Source: Bedellia somnulentella (Eukaryota; Arthropoda; Insecta; Lepidoptera; Bedelliidae). Taken from it: a stretch of DNA of 64,000 nucleotides. How positions within the stretch are numbered: the first letter of the stretch is position 1; the number at the start of each line of letters is the position of its first letter. The position numbers and the translations under genes were made by a program. The DNA lies in the NCBI GenBank assembly GCA_963576735.1, contig OY755196.1:5747912-5811911 (forward strand), written 5' to 3'. The notes under the pieces are model-generated. The model made no database searches, was not told the origin of the DNA, and worked only from the letters and a program-made list of their open reading frames with translations. Positions 1 through 11,372 of this stretch are shown in pieces.

Positions 1-158
1 GGAACTACTGGCGTAATTCAAATTATCTATATATGTATCGCCCACTTATTAACTAAAGCCTAGATTATGTACTCATCAGTGTGGTGAATCTAGGCTTTAG
101 TTAATAAGTGGGCGATATATATATGCATAGTTTGAATTACGCCATTATATAGTTCCCT
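1..158. repeat. Imperfect fold-back repeat
   Basis: Bases near 1-70 reappear in reverse complement up to about 158 (GGCGTAATTCAAA near 10 against TTTGAATTACGCC near 131), around a loop of about 20 nt. The arms include a run containing GGCTTTAGTTAATAAGTGGG. The left boundary may lie outside the window. It is probably a short MITE-like element in an intron of the PDZ gene. Confidence 0.6.
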
Positions 159-164
159 TTTAGG

Positions 165-265
165 TTGGCAGAGACCAGCATAGCTAGTACGAGCTGCCTT
201 TTAAAAAGATATCACGTGGAATAAAACAGCCATCTCTTACGCATTTACTGAGCTTTATTTACATT
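165..265 (+). repeat. Dispersed repeat R1, copy 1 (partial)
   Basis: This shares CAGCCATCTCTTACGCA and nearby sequence with copies near 11039-11200 (+) and 60920-61040 (-). No coding capacity or clear ends were seen. Confidence 0.5.
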
Positions 266-1249
266 AATTTATTTGTCTATCTTCTTAGTAGGTGATGTAA
301 CTAGAAAACCCTATTTGCCATCGTCTCTCCTTTTAATTCCAAAAGTAGCTCACTTATAATGATAAAGTTATTGAAAATTAACTAAACCGAACAATAGTGC
401 AATACTGGTAGGTATGAAGTAGTCTTATTTTGGTAAAGATAGATTTAAATACACAAACATAAATTCTTTCCAAAATATTAAAATCAACATTGAAGATCCA
501 TTTGACTTAATTTTATATTTAAAAGTATATGATGAATCGATAAGTCAAATAAAAAATAAAAACAAAAGGACTATACCAGCCAGTCACAGCGCGGAGGTCT
601 TACATAATACTCCATGAAGGTCGGTCAGATTCTCGTTTCACACGGATACCGACTTGGCTGAATGACATGATGTCATGGCCTTTGTGGAGGTGTTGAAGAA
701 GTAGAAAATTGTTCATGCAATTTAAGGAACATAATTAGATCCACCGAAACATTATTATAGATCGTAATGTGGGCGTAAATTGAAGTCAATACTATTAATT
801 AACCTGTTTTTGTTAAAATAATACTATGAATGGCCTTACTTACGTCATTAACACTAATTATAGTTTTATTTATATTTCTGTCACAATGATTTCTTGTTTG
901 TCTTTAGTACTACGTCTAAACACAATCCGTTTGTAAGTTAACTTTAATTTAAATATGTAAACTATTTTATTCACAAACTGTCAGATTGTCAGAATAACAA
1001 CAAAACAGAAACCTAACTCTATATTACGCTATAATACTGTTGCAAATTAAATTATACATATTAAGTATATAAATAAAAGTATATATAATAATATTGATAT
1101 GTATTATAAGATTTATAAGTATTAATTTATTATGTTTGTTAATAGTTTTTTTTTTAACTAGATATAAATATGACTGGATTGTATTGATTGTGTAGATTAA
1201 CGCATAGTCATCAGTTTTACCATGTTGTTGGACATCTATCCTACATGAC
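266..1249. other. Intronic/intergenic, no gene seen
   Basis: AT-rich sequence with no exon-like ORF flanked by splice sites. It probably belongs to an intron upstream of the visible PDZ-gene exons. 580-720 is slightly more GC-rich but has no readable coding frame. Confidence 0.4.
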
Positions 1250-1402
1250 TATAATTCATTGACCTCTCCATTCAAAGGTTGTCTGGAAGAGATCGCTTTT
1301 AGTGATAAGACCGACAATTGTACTTTTGTTGTTTAATTATGTGTATTTGTAAATATTTCTCCATTCTTGATGTGCAATAAAGAGTGTTCTATTCTATTCT
1401 AT
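1250..1402 (+). mobile_element. 3' end of a truncated LINE
   Basis: An AATAAA signal near 1376 is followed by a short TTCTA-type repeat ending near 1402, in front of unique sequence. The preceding 120 bp reads as the non-coding 3' end typical of lepidopteran Jockey/CR1-type LINEs (a pattern I recognise, not aligned). No ORF remains. Confidence 0.5.
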
Positions 1403-1842
1403 AACTCTCTGAGTCATTTTCCTTAAGCGACGTGTTTAAAAACTTATCTCGATGATCCTTTATGTCTATGCGCGGATGCCGCAATGTGGGCAAGGTGGGC
1501 ATGCCCACAACCCTGATTAACTTGCAGCCTCATACTTTCGCAGTCTATTAGGGCTACAATAAGTAGGCTGACTTGGAATTGGAATTTAGGTAGCTATGCC
1601 CACAACCTAAATTGAGGCTCGATCCGCTTCTGTTTATGTCACCATATTTTTGTTGTCGGATGCTAAATGTGGTTGATCAATTTCAAACCTTGAAGCTGCC
1701 TGAACCTAATTTACGAAATCCCACTATCATTGTAACTGAGACCAACATTTACACTATGACCACCAATTTTTATTATTGAAGAATTTCTTTTGCTTTCAAA
1801 AGTAACATAGGCAAATATAACATATACTGATTTCTCACAAAT

Positions 1843-2030
1843 ACATACATATTCCTACAAGTACAAATCCCAAAAAAGGGGTAGCTAGAGATTTAGGTTT
1901 GATCTTCCTGAACCAGTCTTTAACGGAAAGAAGATGGTTAAAGAACGAATAGGTGCTATAACGCCCAACGATTACTTAAAAAGCCCCAAAACCCTAAGTC
2001 GCATTTTATGATGCCCACGGGTAGATATGA
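1843..2030 (-). mobile_element. SINE S1 copy, degenerate
   Basis: This has the S1 layout read in antisense: a tail remnant, a CCAAAAAAGGGGTAGC block, the GGTTAAAGAA region, then CCCAAAACCC and a GATGCCCACGGG block. It is strongly diverged. Confidence 0.45.
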
Positions 2031-2168
2031 ATAAGTGCTATTCAAATCCGACTCTACACAGATCACATTATTGCTACTAACATCGATATAATAATCAAGA
2101 TATTGTAGGGTTACATACTAGGTATTTTTGTCCGCTATATAAAAGAATGGTAAAATGACCACAGATAA

Positions 2169-2426
2169 TCCTATTAATATTATAAATGTGAAAGTTTAGA
2201 TGTTTGTGTGTTTGGTACAAAAAGGCTCCTCAAGTACATTATGTATATGAATGATATTTGGCAGATTGCTAGATAATGACCCAAATTATCAAATAAGATA
2301 CTTTTTGTCCCAGAAAAAATTAACCAATAAAATGTTCACGCCTGATTGAACTAAGAGTAACGGAAAAAACGCCTAAAATTTTGTCATAAGCAAATTTGAC
2401 AGTACGAAGTCTGTCGGGTAAGCTAG
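2169..2426 (+). mobile_element. Helitron-like non-autonomous element
   Basis: It begins TCCTATTAATATTATAAATG and ends in CTAG, lying between an A and a T as Helitron insertions do. A second copy with matching ends lies on - at 22538-22729. It has no Rep/helicase coding sequence. The superfamily is inferred from the termini only. Confidence 0.4.
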
Positions 2427-2446
2427 TATGATACTATATTAGTATA

Positions 2447-2694
2447 ACATACATAGATATACTCACGGCTATATTTCCCTAGAAGGGGTAGCCAGAGCTA
2501 AGAAATTATAAATTCCTCAGCCACTTTTGGAAGTTGAGTGGGGAAAAGATGGTAAAATAAAGGTTATTGGTGATGGGTCTCCAACCGCATCGCCCAAAAA
2601 TCCAATAAAAAGCCCCAATACCCTTAGTCGCCTCTTACGACACCCGTGGGTAGAAAGGGGTAGCGACATTCTAAGCCGGCACTACACGGCACTA
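2447..2694 (-). mobile_element. SINE S1 copy, nearly complete
   Basis: S1 is a family of about 245 bp present many times in this window. In sense orientation it starts near CTGTGTAGTGTCGGC, contains AACTTCCAAAAGTGGCTGAG, and ends AGCCGTGAGTATATGTATG with a TATG repeat. This copy lies antisense, directly upstream of the first visible PDZ exon. Confidence 0.75.
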
Positions 2695-2740
2695 TAACGA
2701 ATAAATCATTGATTAATTATCTGTAACCTTTATTTCTCAG

Positions 2741-5700
2741 CGTCAAAACCGCACGCGTCGCGTAAAACTATGGGCCCGAGACTTCACGGGTCTGGGCCTC
2801 CGATGCGGCGGCGGGGCTCGGGACGGGGTTCACATCCATTCGGTGCTGAAAAGTGGGCCCGCAGCTGCTGCCAAGTTACAACCAGGTAAGAGCAATCAAT
2901 ATTTAAAGAGTTTAAGTGAGTAATGAAATGCACATTAAGGATACAATAAATGAAAAGATTGATGAATGGAAATGAAGCTCCAGAGGTTTATCAGGATCGT
3001 ACAAAGAGGTGATCGATAGTCTAGCCTACCCTAATGGACACTGATAGCGTGAGTATTTTTATGTATGTATGAGATCCGTAGAATATATTTAAAATTGTGT
3101 AGCAAAGATAAAGTCGTTCTGTGTACGTTATTGTTGTTATCAGAAACCTTTTTAATAAATTTAGTATATTATTTTTATAATAATTTCTCGCTCCTTTTAA
3201 CCAGCTTAACATCCCTATTTTTACTAGTGGTTGAATTCAAATGGCTAACCACTGTTTTAGAATAAACTATACTAACCACTAGTAGTTAGAAGGAACGATG
3301 AAACTTTTATTTCTACTATACCTATTACTTCATCTATTTAACATTATACCTTACCCATTAGACGACGTCCATAGCTGAGTGGATAGGTGACTATCTTCTT
3401 GGTCCGGAGGTTGCTGATTCAAGTTCCGCTAGGGGCAACATTTATGTGATAGGCATAAATCTATCTTCGTCTTGAATGTTATTTATATGTGTATCGTTGA
3501 TTTAGAATCTTATACCAAAATTATATCAATTGTAATAACTTTGGATATAATATTACTTGTGGATATAATATTAATATGTCTTGTGCTTGACGACATGATA
3601 GTCCAGTGGGTAGAACACCCGCCCGTAAACAGAAGGGCGTGAGTTCCAATCCTGGGTCGGGCCTACACCAATTTGTCTTTTCTAAAGTCATATGTGTGGT
3701 TAATTTATCATGGTTGTTAACGGTGAGGGAAAACATCGTGAGGAAACCCACATGTCAGCCATGTCATGTCATTGGTCATGTGACAGTGTATTCGTACAAA
3801 ACGGCGATAGGCCTGGCCCCTATCACGTCAGTACACTGTCTAAGCAAAACGTGGGCACCTTCTCTGGACACTAGATGGCGCTGCCATGTGAGTTCAGAAA
3901 TATTGGTACCTCTGCCAACCCCTTCGGGGATAACCGGCGTGAACGTTTATGTTATGTTATTTTATTACTTGCGTAATGCTAAATGAGTAAATGCGTATAT
4001 CAACTTTAATTTACCCCTTTTCCAGGCGACAAAATAAAGAGTATAAAAATCGAGCTGACCGGAACACCCTTAGAAGATGCAGTGAGCATTCTGTCCCTCG
4101 CCTCGCCTTACCCAGTTGAGCTGGAAATAGTCGAAGGGAGCATTAGGCCCGTAGGGGGTAAAGGTGTCATACATCCACTACTAAAGAAAGCTGGGTCGAT
4201 GGGGGATGTAAACTCTGTAAGTAAAAATTTTTTTGTACCTTTTATTATTCGTTTTAACACACCTGCCTCATAAAGTGACGTTTATTGTGCTACACTTATG
4301 CATGATTTAAATGTTGCACTGGTGCAATAATGTACTTATTATTTAATAGAAACTCTTCGGTATTAATAAAGAGCTTGTGTGCAAGAATACATGAAGTTAT
4401 TTACACATTATGATATCCTATCATTGTAAGATCCTACACAGATCCATACTCGTATAATTAACTTTAAAAAAGTAGCCAGATCAATATCATTAAAAAATCC
4501 TTAGCCATGAAAACAATCACATAACGCCATTAACCCTAAGTTTCCTCTTAAGCTGCTACGGGAAAAAATCCTTTAGTCGTCTGAGCCGAGTCTTCACTTC
4601 ACCCGATCTTATGTTTTTTCTTTATCTGTTAATTTTTATTTATGATCATATTATTATATTATCCCTGCTGTTATCTAGCTACGAGTTTGTCAAACCACCA
4701 ACCTTATATTAATTTATTCTTTATTAACGACTTCTAAGCAAATACTTTAAAAACTCATAAAAACATTTCGCGGATTTCGTTTAGAATGACTAATATAAAG
4801 CTTTTAAGATACTGTATTAAAAGTGATTTATATAGTTTGAATGCTTGCTTTTATTGCTGTTAATAGTTAGACCTAATGTTGACTACATTAACAGTTTGGG
4901 TTAGCCTGTTAAATTTATGTTAATATGCTTTGAATACTAACATAAAATTTCAATTAATTATTCATATCCTAATTTTTATAACTTTTTTGTTGCAGTTGGA
5001 GAAAGAAACAAAACACTTCCTTCCGAAATCACCAAACGCATCGCATTCAAACAACTCGACATTGGAAAGCAAACAACCAAAGGGCATAAAGAAAATTATA
5101 ACAGACACCATTAGCACTCTGGAACGAACTAAGAAAGAGAAGAAGGATGTAACAATAACTACATTAGAAAGGGAAAACGAAAAGAATAACAGATTAGCAA
5201 ACAAACACAGATATTCCGATGTTATTGCACCTCAGCCAAAACCAGCTCCTAAAACAAGACACTCTATGGGTACCGAAACTCATATTACTATGCCCGAAAA
5301 TGGTTCTATAGAACACGCAGAAGTTCAAAAACGCGAAAATGATGGCAAGAGAGGAACTAAATTCGGCATCAAAGTACTACCGCCAAGCATCCCAGACGAT
5401 GGTGTATTAAAACAGAAGCATACTGAAAACGGCACAGTTATCGTTGAAAAAAGAGACGAAACCGATAAAGCTCCATCAACACACATAAAACACGAGAATG
5501 AAACCGAAGTAAAGAAACCTGTTGTAGCCAAAAGGAGAGAAAAAATGGCGCCTCCTATACCTAACGTTCGCACTAAGATTAACGAAAGTGATAGTTCATA
5601 TAACACATCAAGAAACTCTGAAACTAATCTTTCAAGTTTTGCTAGAAACGATCTGAACTCAAGTGGTATCAAAAGAGACGCAAATGGAATTCCTCAAGAG

Positions 5701-8700
5701 TTGCCATCACATATGATGGAAGCAGCTAGAGCAGCCAAGAGCAACCGCAAAAGCAGTGCTGACTTAGTATATGAAAAGGAAAAATCTGATAGGAAGGACG
5801 ATGCTGCAAAACCCTCTAAAAAATCGAAAGGCAAGGCCCCATCACCACCGGAAGTCAAAAAGAATAAAACTGATGACAGCATTATAGAACAAACAATGAA
5901 TATCAACGATTTCCTTAAAAATGAAAAAGAACACTCGAGTTGGCTAAATTCTTCTTCGTTCAATATGTCTACGACTTCTTCTGATAAATCGGGAAGCACT
6001 TTCAACACTTCAACACCAAAAGCAAACAAATCTAAAACTAGTTCTAACTTGGAAGAATCTATAAATTTCAGTCAAGATGATATTGATGACATTGTTTCTA
6101 AACCTTTTAAGAAAGGAAGTGATTCACTAAATAATTACTACGAAGATTCTAAGTCTAACCTTTCGTCCAACCAAGATATACCTTCTATTACTTCGATGAA
6201 TCAAAGTGACAAGAGCGAAAAGGGATCTACAACGATTGAGTTAAATAATAGTGATGTAACAATTCATAGTTCTCCAAACGATACTTTACAGTCAATATCA
6301 GATGAAAATTCTGTTATTTTAGATGAAAATGAAAGAAAAGCCGCTTCCTTGGGTGATCTATCAAGATTTGAAATGAGAGCAAAAGCTAGTAAACCTTCAA
6401 CAGGTACCTTAGAAAGAGCTCAGAGCCTCGATATTTCCGCGGACGATGTGGAGATAAACGAGACTAACCTATCACCTAAAAAAAGGAAAGCTAACTCTGT
6501 AGTGGAAACTACTTTCTTTGAGTCTCATACCAACGACAATTTACCTGATATGGTGCATTCTGAACACATAATTATTAAACATAAAGAACCTAGACTGAGT
6601 CTTAATATAGCTAAAACATCAGCAATGGAAGGCTTGAGTACATTCCAAAGAAACCGTTTAAAGAAAGGTTCTGAGTTCGGCAAGCTGGAAGATGCTATCG
6701 TCAAAGGATCAAGCAGTTCCCTCGACTCAGACAAAACGGATTGTCAGGATGGCATGAAATCATCTTTTCCTAGAGAATTAGATCTATCTAAAATTGATGA
6801 CGAGGAACATGAGACATCAGACCATTTAGCTAAACGAATCATGGACGAAAACATGAAAGTTCATTTGAAACTCGTATCTGAATTTGCTAAATCGACATCA
6901 GATGGTAGCAATTTGAGTTCTCTTGATAGTTCTCGGGAACAGCAGTCACCTAGTCCATCGAAGAATGAAAACGTTACAACATCAAAGTATGAAGATAAGA
7001 CAACAGTCACATATGATACAAACATACCTGATGATATGAAGGTATCTCGAAGTTCATATGTGAACAGCCTTGAAAGACCAAAATCTGAATTGATGAAGAA
7101 GTTGCTGGCCAAAAATCCAATATTGAATGTTCATATCGATCACAACACTAAAACAGGACCTAGTTCAAGCCAAGAAACACCAACACCCATGACTGATGCT
7201 TCCAAATCAGCCATGCATCAACCAGATATTGTAAATTTTGACCTTAAAAACCCAGATACTCTGCCAAAAGATTACGATGATTATGTGAGTAATATAAACG
7301 TTGGTTCAAATAACAATAGCTTAAAACATAATAAAAAACCTGACAAAATTAAAACTGAATGGGCTGATATGACCAACAAAGACACCTCTAAAGAAAACAT
7401 AGTAACCATCACAACAGAAAAGAACCTGCCAACTAACCAAAAGTACGGAAAATCTTACACAAAAAATATAGAAATTGGGGAACCCGTAAGAAGATTAAAT
7501 CCTGATCTTATTGAAGGTATTAAACGGAAGAGTGAAGAAAGAGAAGCAAGAACTCTTTACATGCAGTCTCCTAAAGTAGCTCTTACTATGACACAAGAAC
7601 CAGTACAAAAAACCGTTACAGTAAACGTTGCTGAAGATGACTACGGTAACAAAATCATAACTCAAAATGTCGAAAAAGTATCTACAAAATATATGACTGC
7701 TACATCGGAGGCGCCACTTGAAATTGAGCAAGTTACTTTTGGTATCATGAAAAATTCTGGGCGAATTAATGAACAAGAATTGGAAGAAGGTGATGTGAAA
7801 GATATTGACAAATCTATTTTAAATGAGATAAAACGACAAAATCCTCACATGCATTTCACGACCGACGAACCGTCTTATACTAAAACTGAAACAATAATAT
7901 TAAATACCTCGTTAGATGAAAAAGAAGCTGTAGCCTTAATGGACAAAATTAAGAATGACCCAAGCTTTATGTCGCAAAAGACTCCTGAAGAACTGTCAGA
8001 GTTAGGTATAAGAATAATAAGAGACTTAGAAGACACAAAACACGAAGAAGCTGGTACAGTGGAAGTAAGCAAAACAAGGTATAAAATAAACCCTGGAGCT
8101 TTCTCAAAAACACAAAATTCTGAAGAAAAAGAGAATTCAGAACACATTACCGAAATACAAGTAGTAACACCACGCACAGAGAAAATGCAGCACAAAACTG
8201 AAAAAGACAAAATAGCGAGTAGACAAAGAGCGCCTCCATACGAAGAACCACCACTATCGAACGAAATCGACATTGATCTTTTAACCGACTTTATATCGAA
8301 CGAGAAATATCATTCTGCGAAGCAGCAATCCGAAATATTAAAACGAACTAAAGCGAGACCTGAATCCAAAAATAGGCATTCTGATTTTGATTTACCTCGA
8401 AATACCCAGATTAAATTCCGAACTGCCACATACGAATCTCCTAAGGGAACTATTGTGACGAGCACGGATATCGAGAACAGGAGACAATCGGAACAAGATC
8501 AAATGCAGTTACGGGCTGAAAGTAACATTTCACCATCTAACAAGCCATCTCTTTCAGCAAAACCAAGTAACATTCCAGTAAAGATGTCAGAAAAACCAAA
8601 AGTTGCTCAGCCGTCATCGAAAATACCAGTTTTCACAACTCAAAAGTCTTTGAGCTCTGAAAATTTAGCTGACCGATCTTTTTCTTTGCCTCGATCACCG

Positions 8701-8784
8701 CCTCCCACACTGAGCAGTAGTTCTGGAAATATATCAGTTACATCCATTAAATCTAGCTCTAAACATCCTAGTGGAAAGTTTTAA
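2741..8784 (+). CDS. PDZ-domain protein with very long disordered C-terminus (3' part of gene, three exons)
   Basis: The exons are 2741-2885, 4026-4216 and 4996-8784. Each has AG/GT borders (TTTCTCAG, CAG|GTAAGA; TTTCCAG, GTAAGT; TTTGTTGCAG) and the phases match (phase 1, then 0). They encode 1,374 residues to the stop. The first two exons together form one PDZ domain: a GLGLRCGG carboxylate-binding loop, then DGVHIHSV and LQPGDKI, ending PVELEIVEG. The 1,262 residues of the last exon are low-complexity, rich in Ser, Lys, Glu, Asn and Thr. They contain recurring S/T-LER motifs (TISTLER, TTTLER-like, GTLER, NSLER) and proline patches such as RAPPYEEPPL. They hold no enzyme domain or membrane segment. 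PDZ domains bind C-terminal peptides, so a cortical or junctional scaffold is likely, but I cannot assign the ortholog. The upstream exons lie before base 1. The ATG at 4930 is intronic and is not a start. Confidence 0.85.
2925..3065 (+). mobile_element. 3' fragment of the TATG-tailed LINE
   Basis: It carries the LINE end seen at 13040-13170 in diverged form: AAAGATTGATGAATG, CAGGATCGTACAAAG, CGATAGTCTAGCCTACCC, GCGTGAGTATTTTTATGTATG. It is a dead 5'-truncated copy inside the PDZ gene's intron. Confidence 0.65.
3361..3490 (+). mobile_element. tRNA-derived SINE S3, copy 1
   Basis: The head has a pol III A-box-like TAGCTGAGTGGATAGG and a diverged B box, GATTCAAGTTCC. A better-preserved copy at 58801 has GGGTTCGATCCC. 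The tRNA-like part is followed by GGGGCAACATTTATGTGAT and a short tail. It is not a tRNA gene, since there is no closed acceptor stem and the body is long. Confidence 0.65.
3589..3966 (+). mobile_element. tRNA-derived SINE S2, full copy
   Basis: The A-box-like TAGTCCAGTGGG is near 3600, a B-box-like GAGTTCCAATCC near 3640, then the conserved body GGTTAACGGTGAGGGAAAAC-type sequence. The tail is CCCCTTCGGGGATAACCGGC, then GTGAACGTTTATGTTATG. Related copies are at 17700, 39959, 54198 and 59540. The open frame crossing it is accidental. Confidence 0.8.
4430..4600 (-). mobile_element. Possible decayed SINE S1
   Basis: Only scattered S1 blocks remain (AAGTAGCCAGA, CCTTAGCC, CCATTAACCCTAAG, CTACGGGAAAAAATCC). 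The call is weak. Confidence 0.25.
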
Positions 8785-8900
8785 TACAAAATCTGCATTT
8801 AAAAGTTATATTTGTAAACTAATAAGATTGCTCATCTCAGAAATATATCGTTTATAAAGTTATCGGACATTAAATAAACGAAAATTTAAAATGTTTTTTT
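8785..8900 (+). other. 3' UTR start and candidate poly(A) signal of PDZ gene
   Basis: An AATAAA lies at 8873-8878, 89 nt after the stop. Other AATAAA motifs follow (near 9018, 9486 and 10424), so longer 3' UTRs are possible. Confidence 0.5.
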
Positions 8901-10660
8901 CTGGTCAAGCTTGGCAGATTCGATATGGTTTAATAAAGGACTTGTAGTTGGGTTATAGAATTGTGTTAATTTAGGTTCACGTAATTGTATTTTTTAATAA
9001 TATTTATATGATTTTGAATAAATTTCCGAGACAGCGCTCAATAAGCTAGTGAAAACTATATGGACTTGAAAATGTGCCTATATATAATGGTGATGAATTT
9101 TATATTTACTTAATCTATGAGAGCCTTTTTGGGTTATCGTTCTTTTTTGACATAAAGTCATTTCCTTAATGAACACTAGTTTTGAGAATATACGAAATTT
9201 TACAGTAAAGAAAATTCCCAACTTACTTAGAAATCCACTTATACTAAGAAATAAGTAAGGTAGTTATTATTTTATAAATTCCTTAAATTATTTATAAAAT
9301 TTACATTTAAAACATCAGCGCATTTAAATATACGAAGAACCCAAATGTATTATATAATCAAGAAAAGAAGAACTACACACATACCTTATTATCCAATGAT
9401 ATTAATTTTATAACGTTACCTTTATAATTTTATACACAGTCACAAGAAAGAAACACAAACACATAGTTATATACACGCGCTAACAATAAAGTATTTATAT
9501 TACGAAATAAGTGAGATTATGGTTTTGTGATTCAAAGTCATTCCGTCCGTATAGGATATTTAATATTGTTTAATATTTTAGGAAAAACTAAAGAAATCTT
9601 GGTGATTTCTCGGCCATTTTAGTTTAGTATACTTAGTACTTAAAATATGTATAATAATGAAATATATAAATGATATTGTCGATTTTGAACTGTGGCAATA
9701 ATAACGTTTTATGAAATGTTTTGATATATAAAATCATAATATTATTAATAGGTTTATATGTGTAATTGTAAATGCATTGTGTCGAGCTAAATGATTTATA
9801 ATAGTATCAAGATTTTGGCTTTATTATTTAAATTATACAGTAAGTATAAATATAAATTTCAAAATTAGGCTCCATTGCCGAATTCTCCTGAACTTAATCA
9901 CTTAAATAATAAATATAATGTTAAATAATGATGAATGGTGCAAATTTCAATCCTAATATTTAGAACTGCTCTTAAAATTTCTCACTTTAACTATGGAGCC
10001 TGGAAGAGTAAAGATTGAGAAGCAATGCCTTATGGTTATGGCTTTAAATCTATTTGCATTTAGGTATTTGATTCCAATTAAATCTATGTTTCTTTTTACT
10101 TCAGTACTTTCTTACTTATACTTACAAATTCTGATAAAATGAGCAGCATACCTTTTTCGCTTTAGTTTCATACATAAATCTTTTCATATATTTCCAGTAA
10201 ACAATTGAAATAAGTAGTTAGAGCAATGCATTTATTGTTGTTCACGCATAAGGTAATTTTGGATCTTCCATTAATATAAGAATACGTACCTACTTACATT
10301 GTTAATTATACATTTTTTATTGTTGAATTTATCTGTTACATAAGTACTAATTAATTCTATATAAATCTAGAATTAGATTAACTAGAAATGCGTATATTAT
10401 TATTATTTCAATTCTGTAATGAAAATAAATTTGTCGAAACATTAACACTGATTTTATTTATACCTATTTAAAATTATTTGCAGATAGAGCAAGTTCATAA
10501 CAGCAACACCCTTAGTATGATATATAACCGTAGAATTTCAGTAGTACCGCTTTTAATGGTTAACGCACGCTATAATATCAAATGAACTTTTGTATCTTAT
10601 GGCTAAAATACCACTAGAGCTGTGCGAGGAAAATATTATTTACAAATTAATACATTATCT
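8901..10660. other. AT-rich non-coding sequence, no gene seen
   Basis: No frame with coding character and no recognised repeat was found here. It may hold alternative 3' UTR of the PDZ gene, followed by intergenic DNA. Confidence 0.4.
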
Positions 10661-10699
10661 TGATATATGTGTCACGAAAAAAGCGTCAACATTTTATTA

Positions 10700-10892
10700 A
10701 TGAATTGGGGCTTTTCAATTGATTTTTGGGCGATGCAGTTGGAGTGGATACTCATCACCAAAAACATTTGTTCAACAATCTTTTCCCCACTTAACTTCCA
10801 AAAGTGGCTGAAGAATTTTCTGATTCTGAACCTCTGGCTTAACCCTTTTAAGATTTATAGCCGTTTGTATGTGTATGTATGGAAGGCTGATG
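10700..10892 (+). mobile_element. SINE S1, 5'-truncated sense copy
   Basis: It runs from TTGGGGCTTTTCAATTGATT through TTAACTTCCAAAAGTGGCTG to TTTATAGCCGTTTGTATGTG with a short TATG tail. Confidence 0.7.
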
Positions 10893-11038
10893 ATGAACTA
10901 TAACACCAATACTTGTGTTACGAACTGAATCGTGTGGCTCTCGCCAAAGTCAATAGAATTGAGTACAAGTGATATGGACATAGAGAAATCATACAGCCTA
11001 TACGCTCAGTTGATAACGCGCTTCCTATAGCTGCATAT

Positions 11039-11205
11039 CTAGTTCGAGCGGTGTTAAAACTAGTTATCGCGTGGTATAAAACAGCTATCTCTTACGCACT
11101 TACTGAGTATCGTATTCTGCCATCTCATTCTAACCAATATCGTTTCGATAAAATAGCGTTCGTACTAGGCCTCCTGCCCTGCTAGTACGAGCGCTATTAT
11201 GGTGT
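11039..11205 (+). repeat. Dispersed repeat R1, copy 2
   Basis: The best of three copies. It contains CTAGTTATCGCGTGGTATAA, CTATCTCTTACGCACTTACT and CTGCCATCTCATTCTAACC. Compare 165-265 and 60920-61040. Confidence 0.55.
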
Positions 11206-11318
11206 CATTAGAATTCGTCGAAAATTATCCTACAAACGATTGTATGAATCAAAATCTTTTAGAGCCATATAATTGTTAGATTCTGGTTGGTTTTTTCAGC
11301 GGAAGGGAAGCCGGTTCA

Positions 11319-11372
11319 ATAATAGAATCTTTATTTTTCTTATATATATAAGAAAAATAAAGATTCTATTAT
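11319..11372. repeat. Perfect 54-bp palindrome
   Basis: 27 bp (ATAATAGAATCTTTATTTTT...) followed at once by its exact reverse complement, centred between 11345 and 11346. It sits at the 5' junction of the LINE copy that follows. Confidence 0.9.

Noticed and set aside
3589..3660. tRNA gene (A and B boxes)
   Set aside because: The head belongs to a repeated SINE with a 300-bp body. No cloverleaf with closed acceptor stem was found. The same applies to 54198 and 58801.
3606..3986. Open frame of 126 codons on +
   Set aside because: It lies wholly in SINE S2. Related frames appear in other S2 copies (17892-18117) only because the repeat recurs.
4930..4995. ATG start with hydrophobic N-terminus (signal-peptide-like) for the long ORF
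   Set aside because: The hydrophobic codons are the intron's polypyrimidine tract. The TTGTTGCAG acceptor at 4995 and the matching phase of exon 4026-4216 show that the exon begins at 4996.
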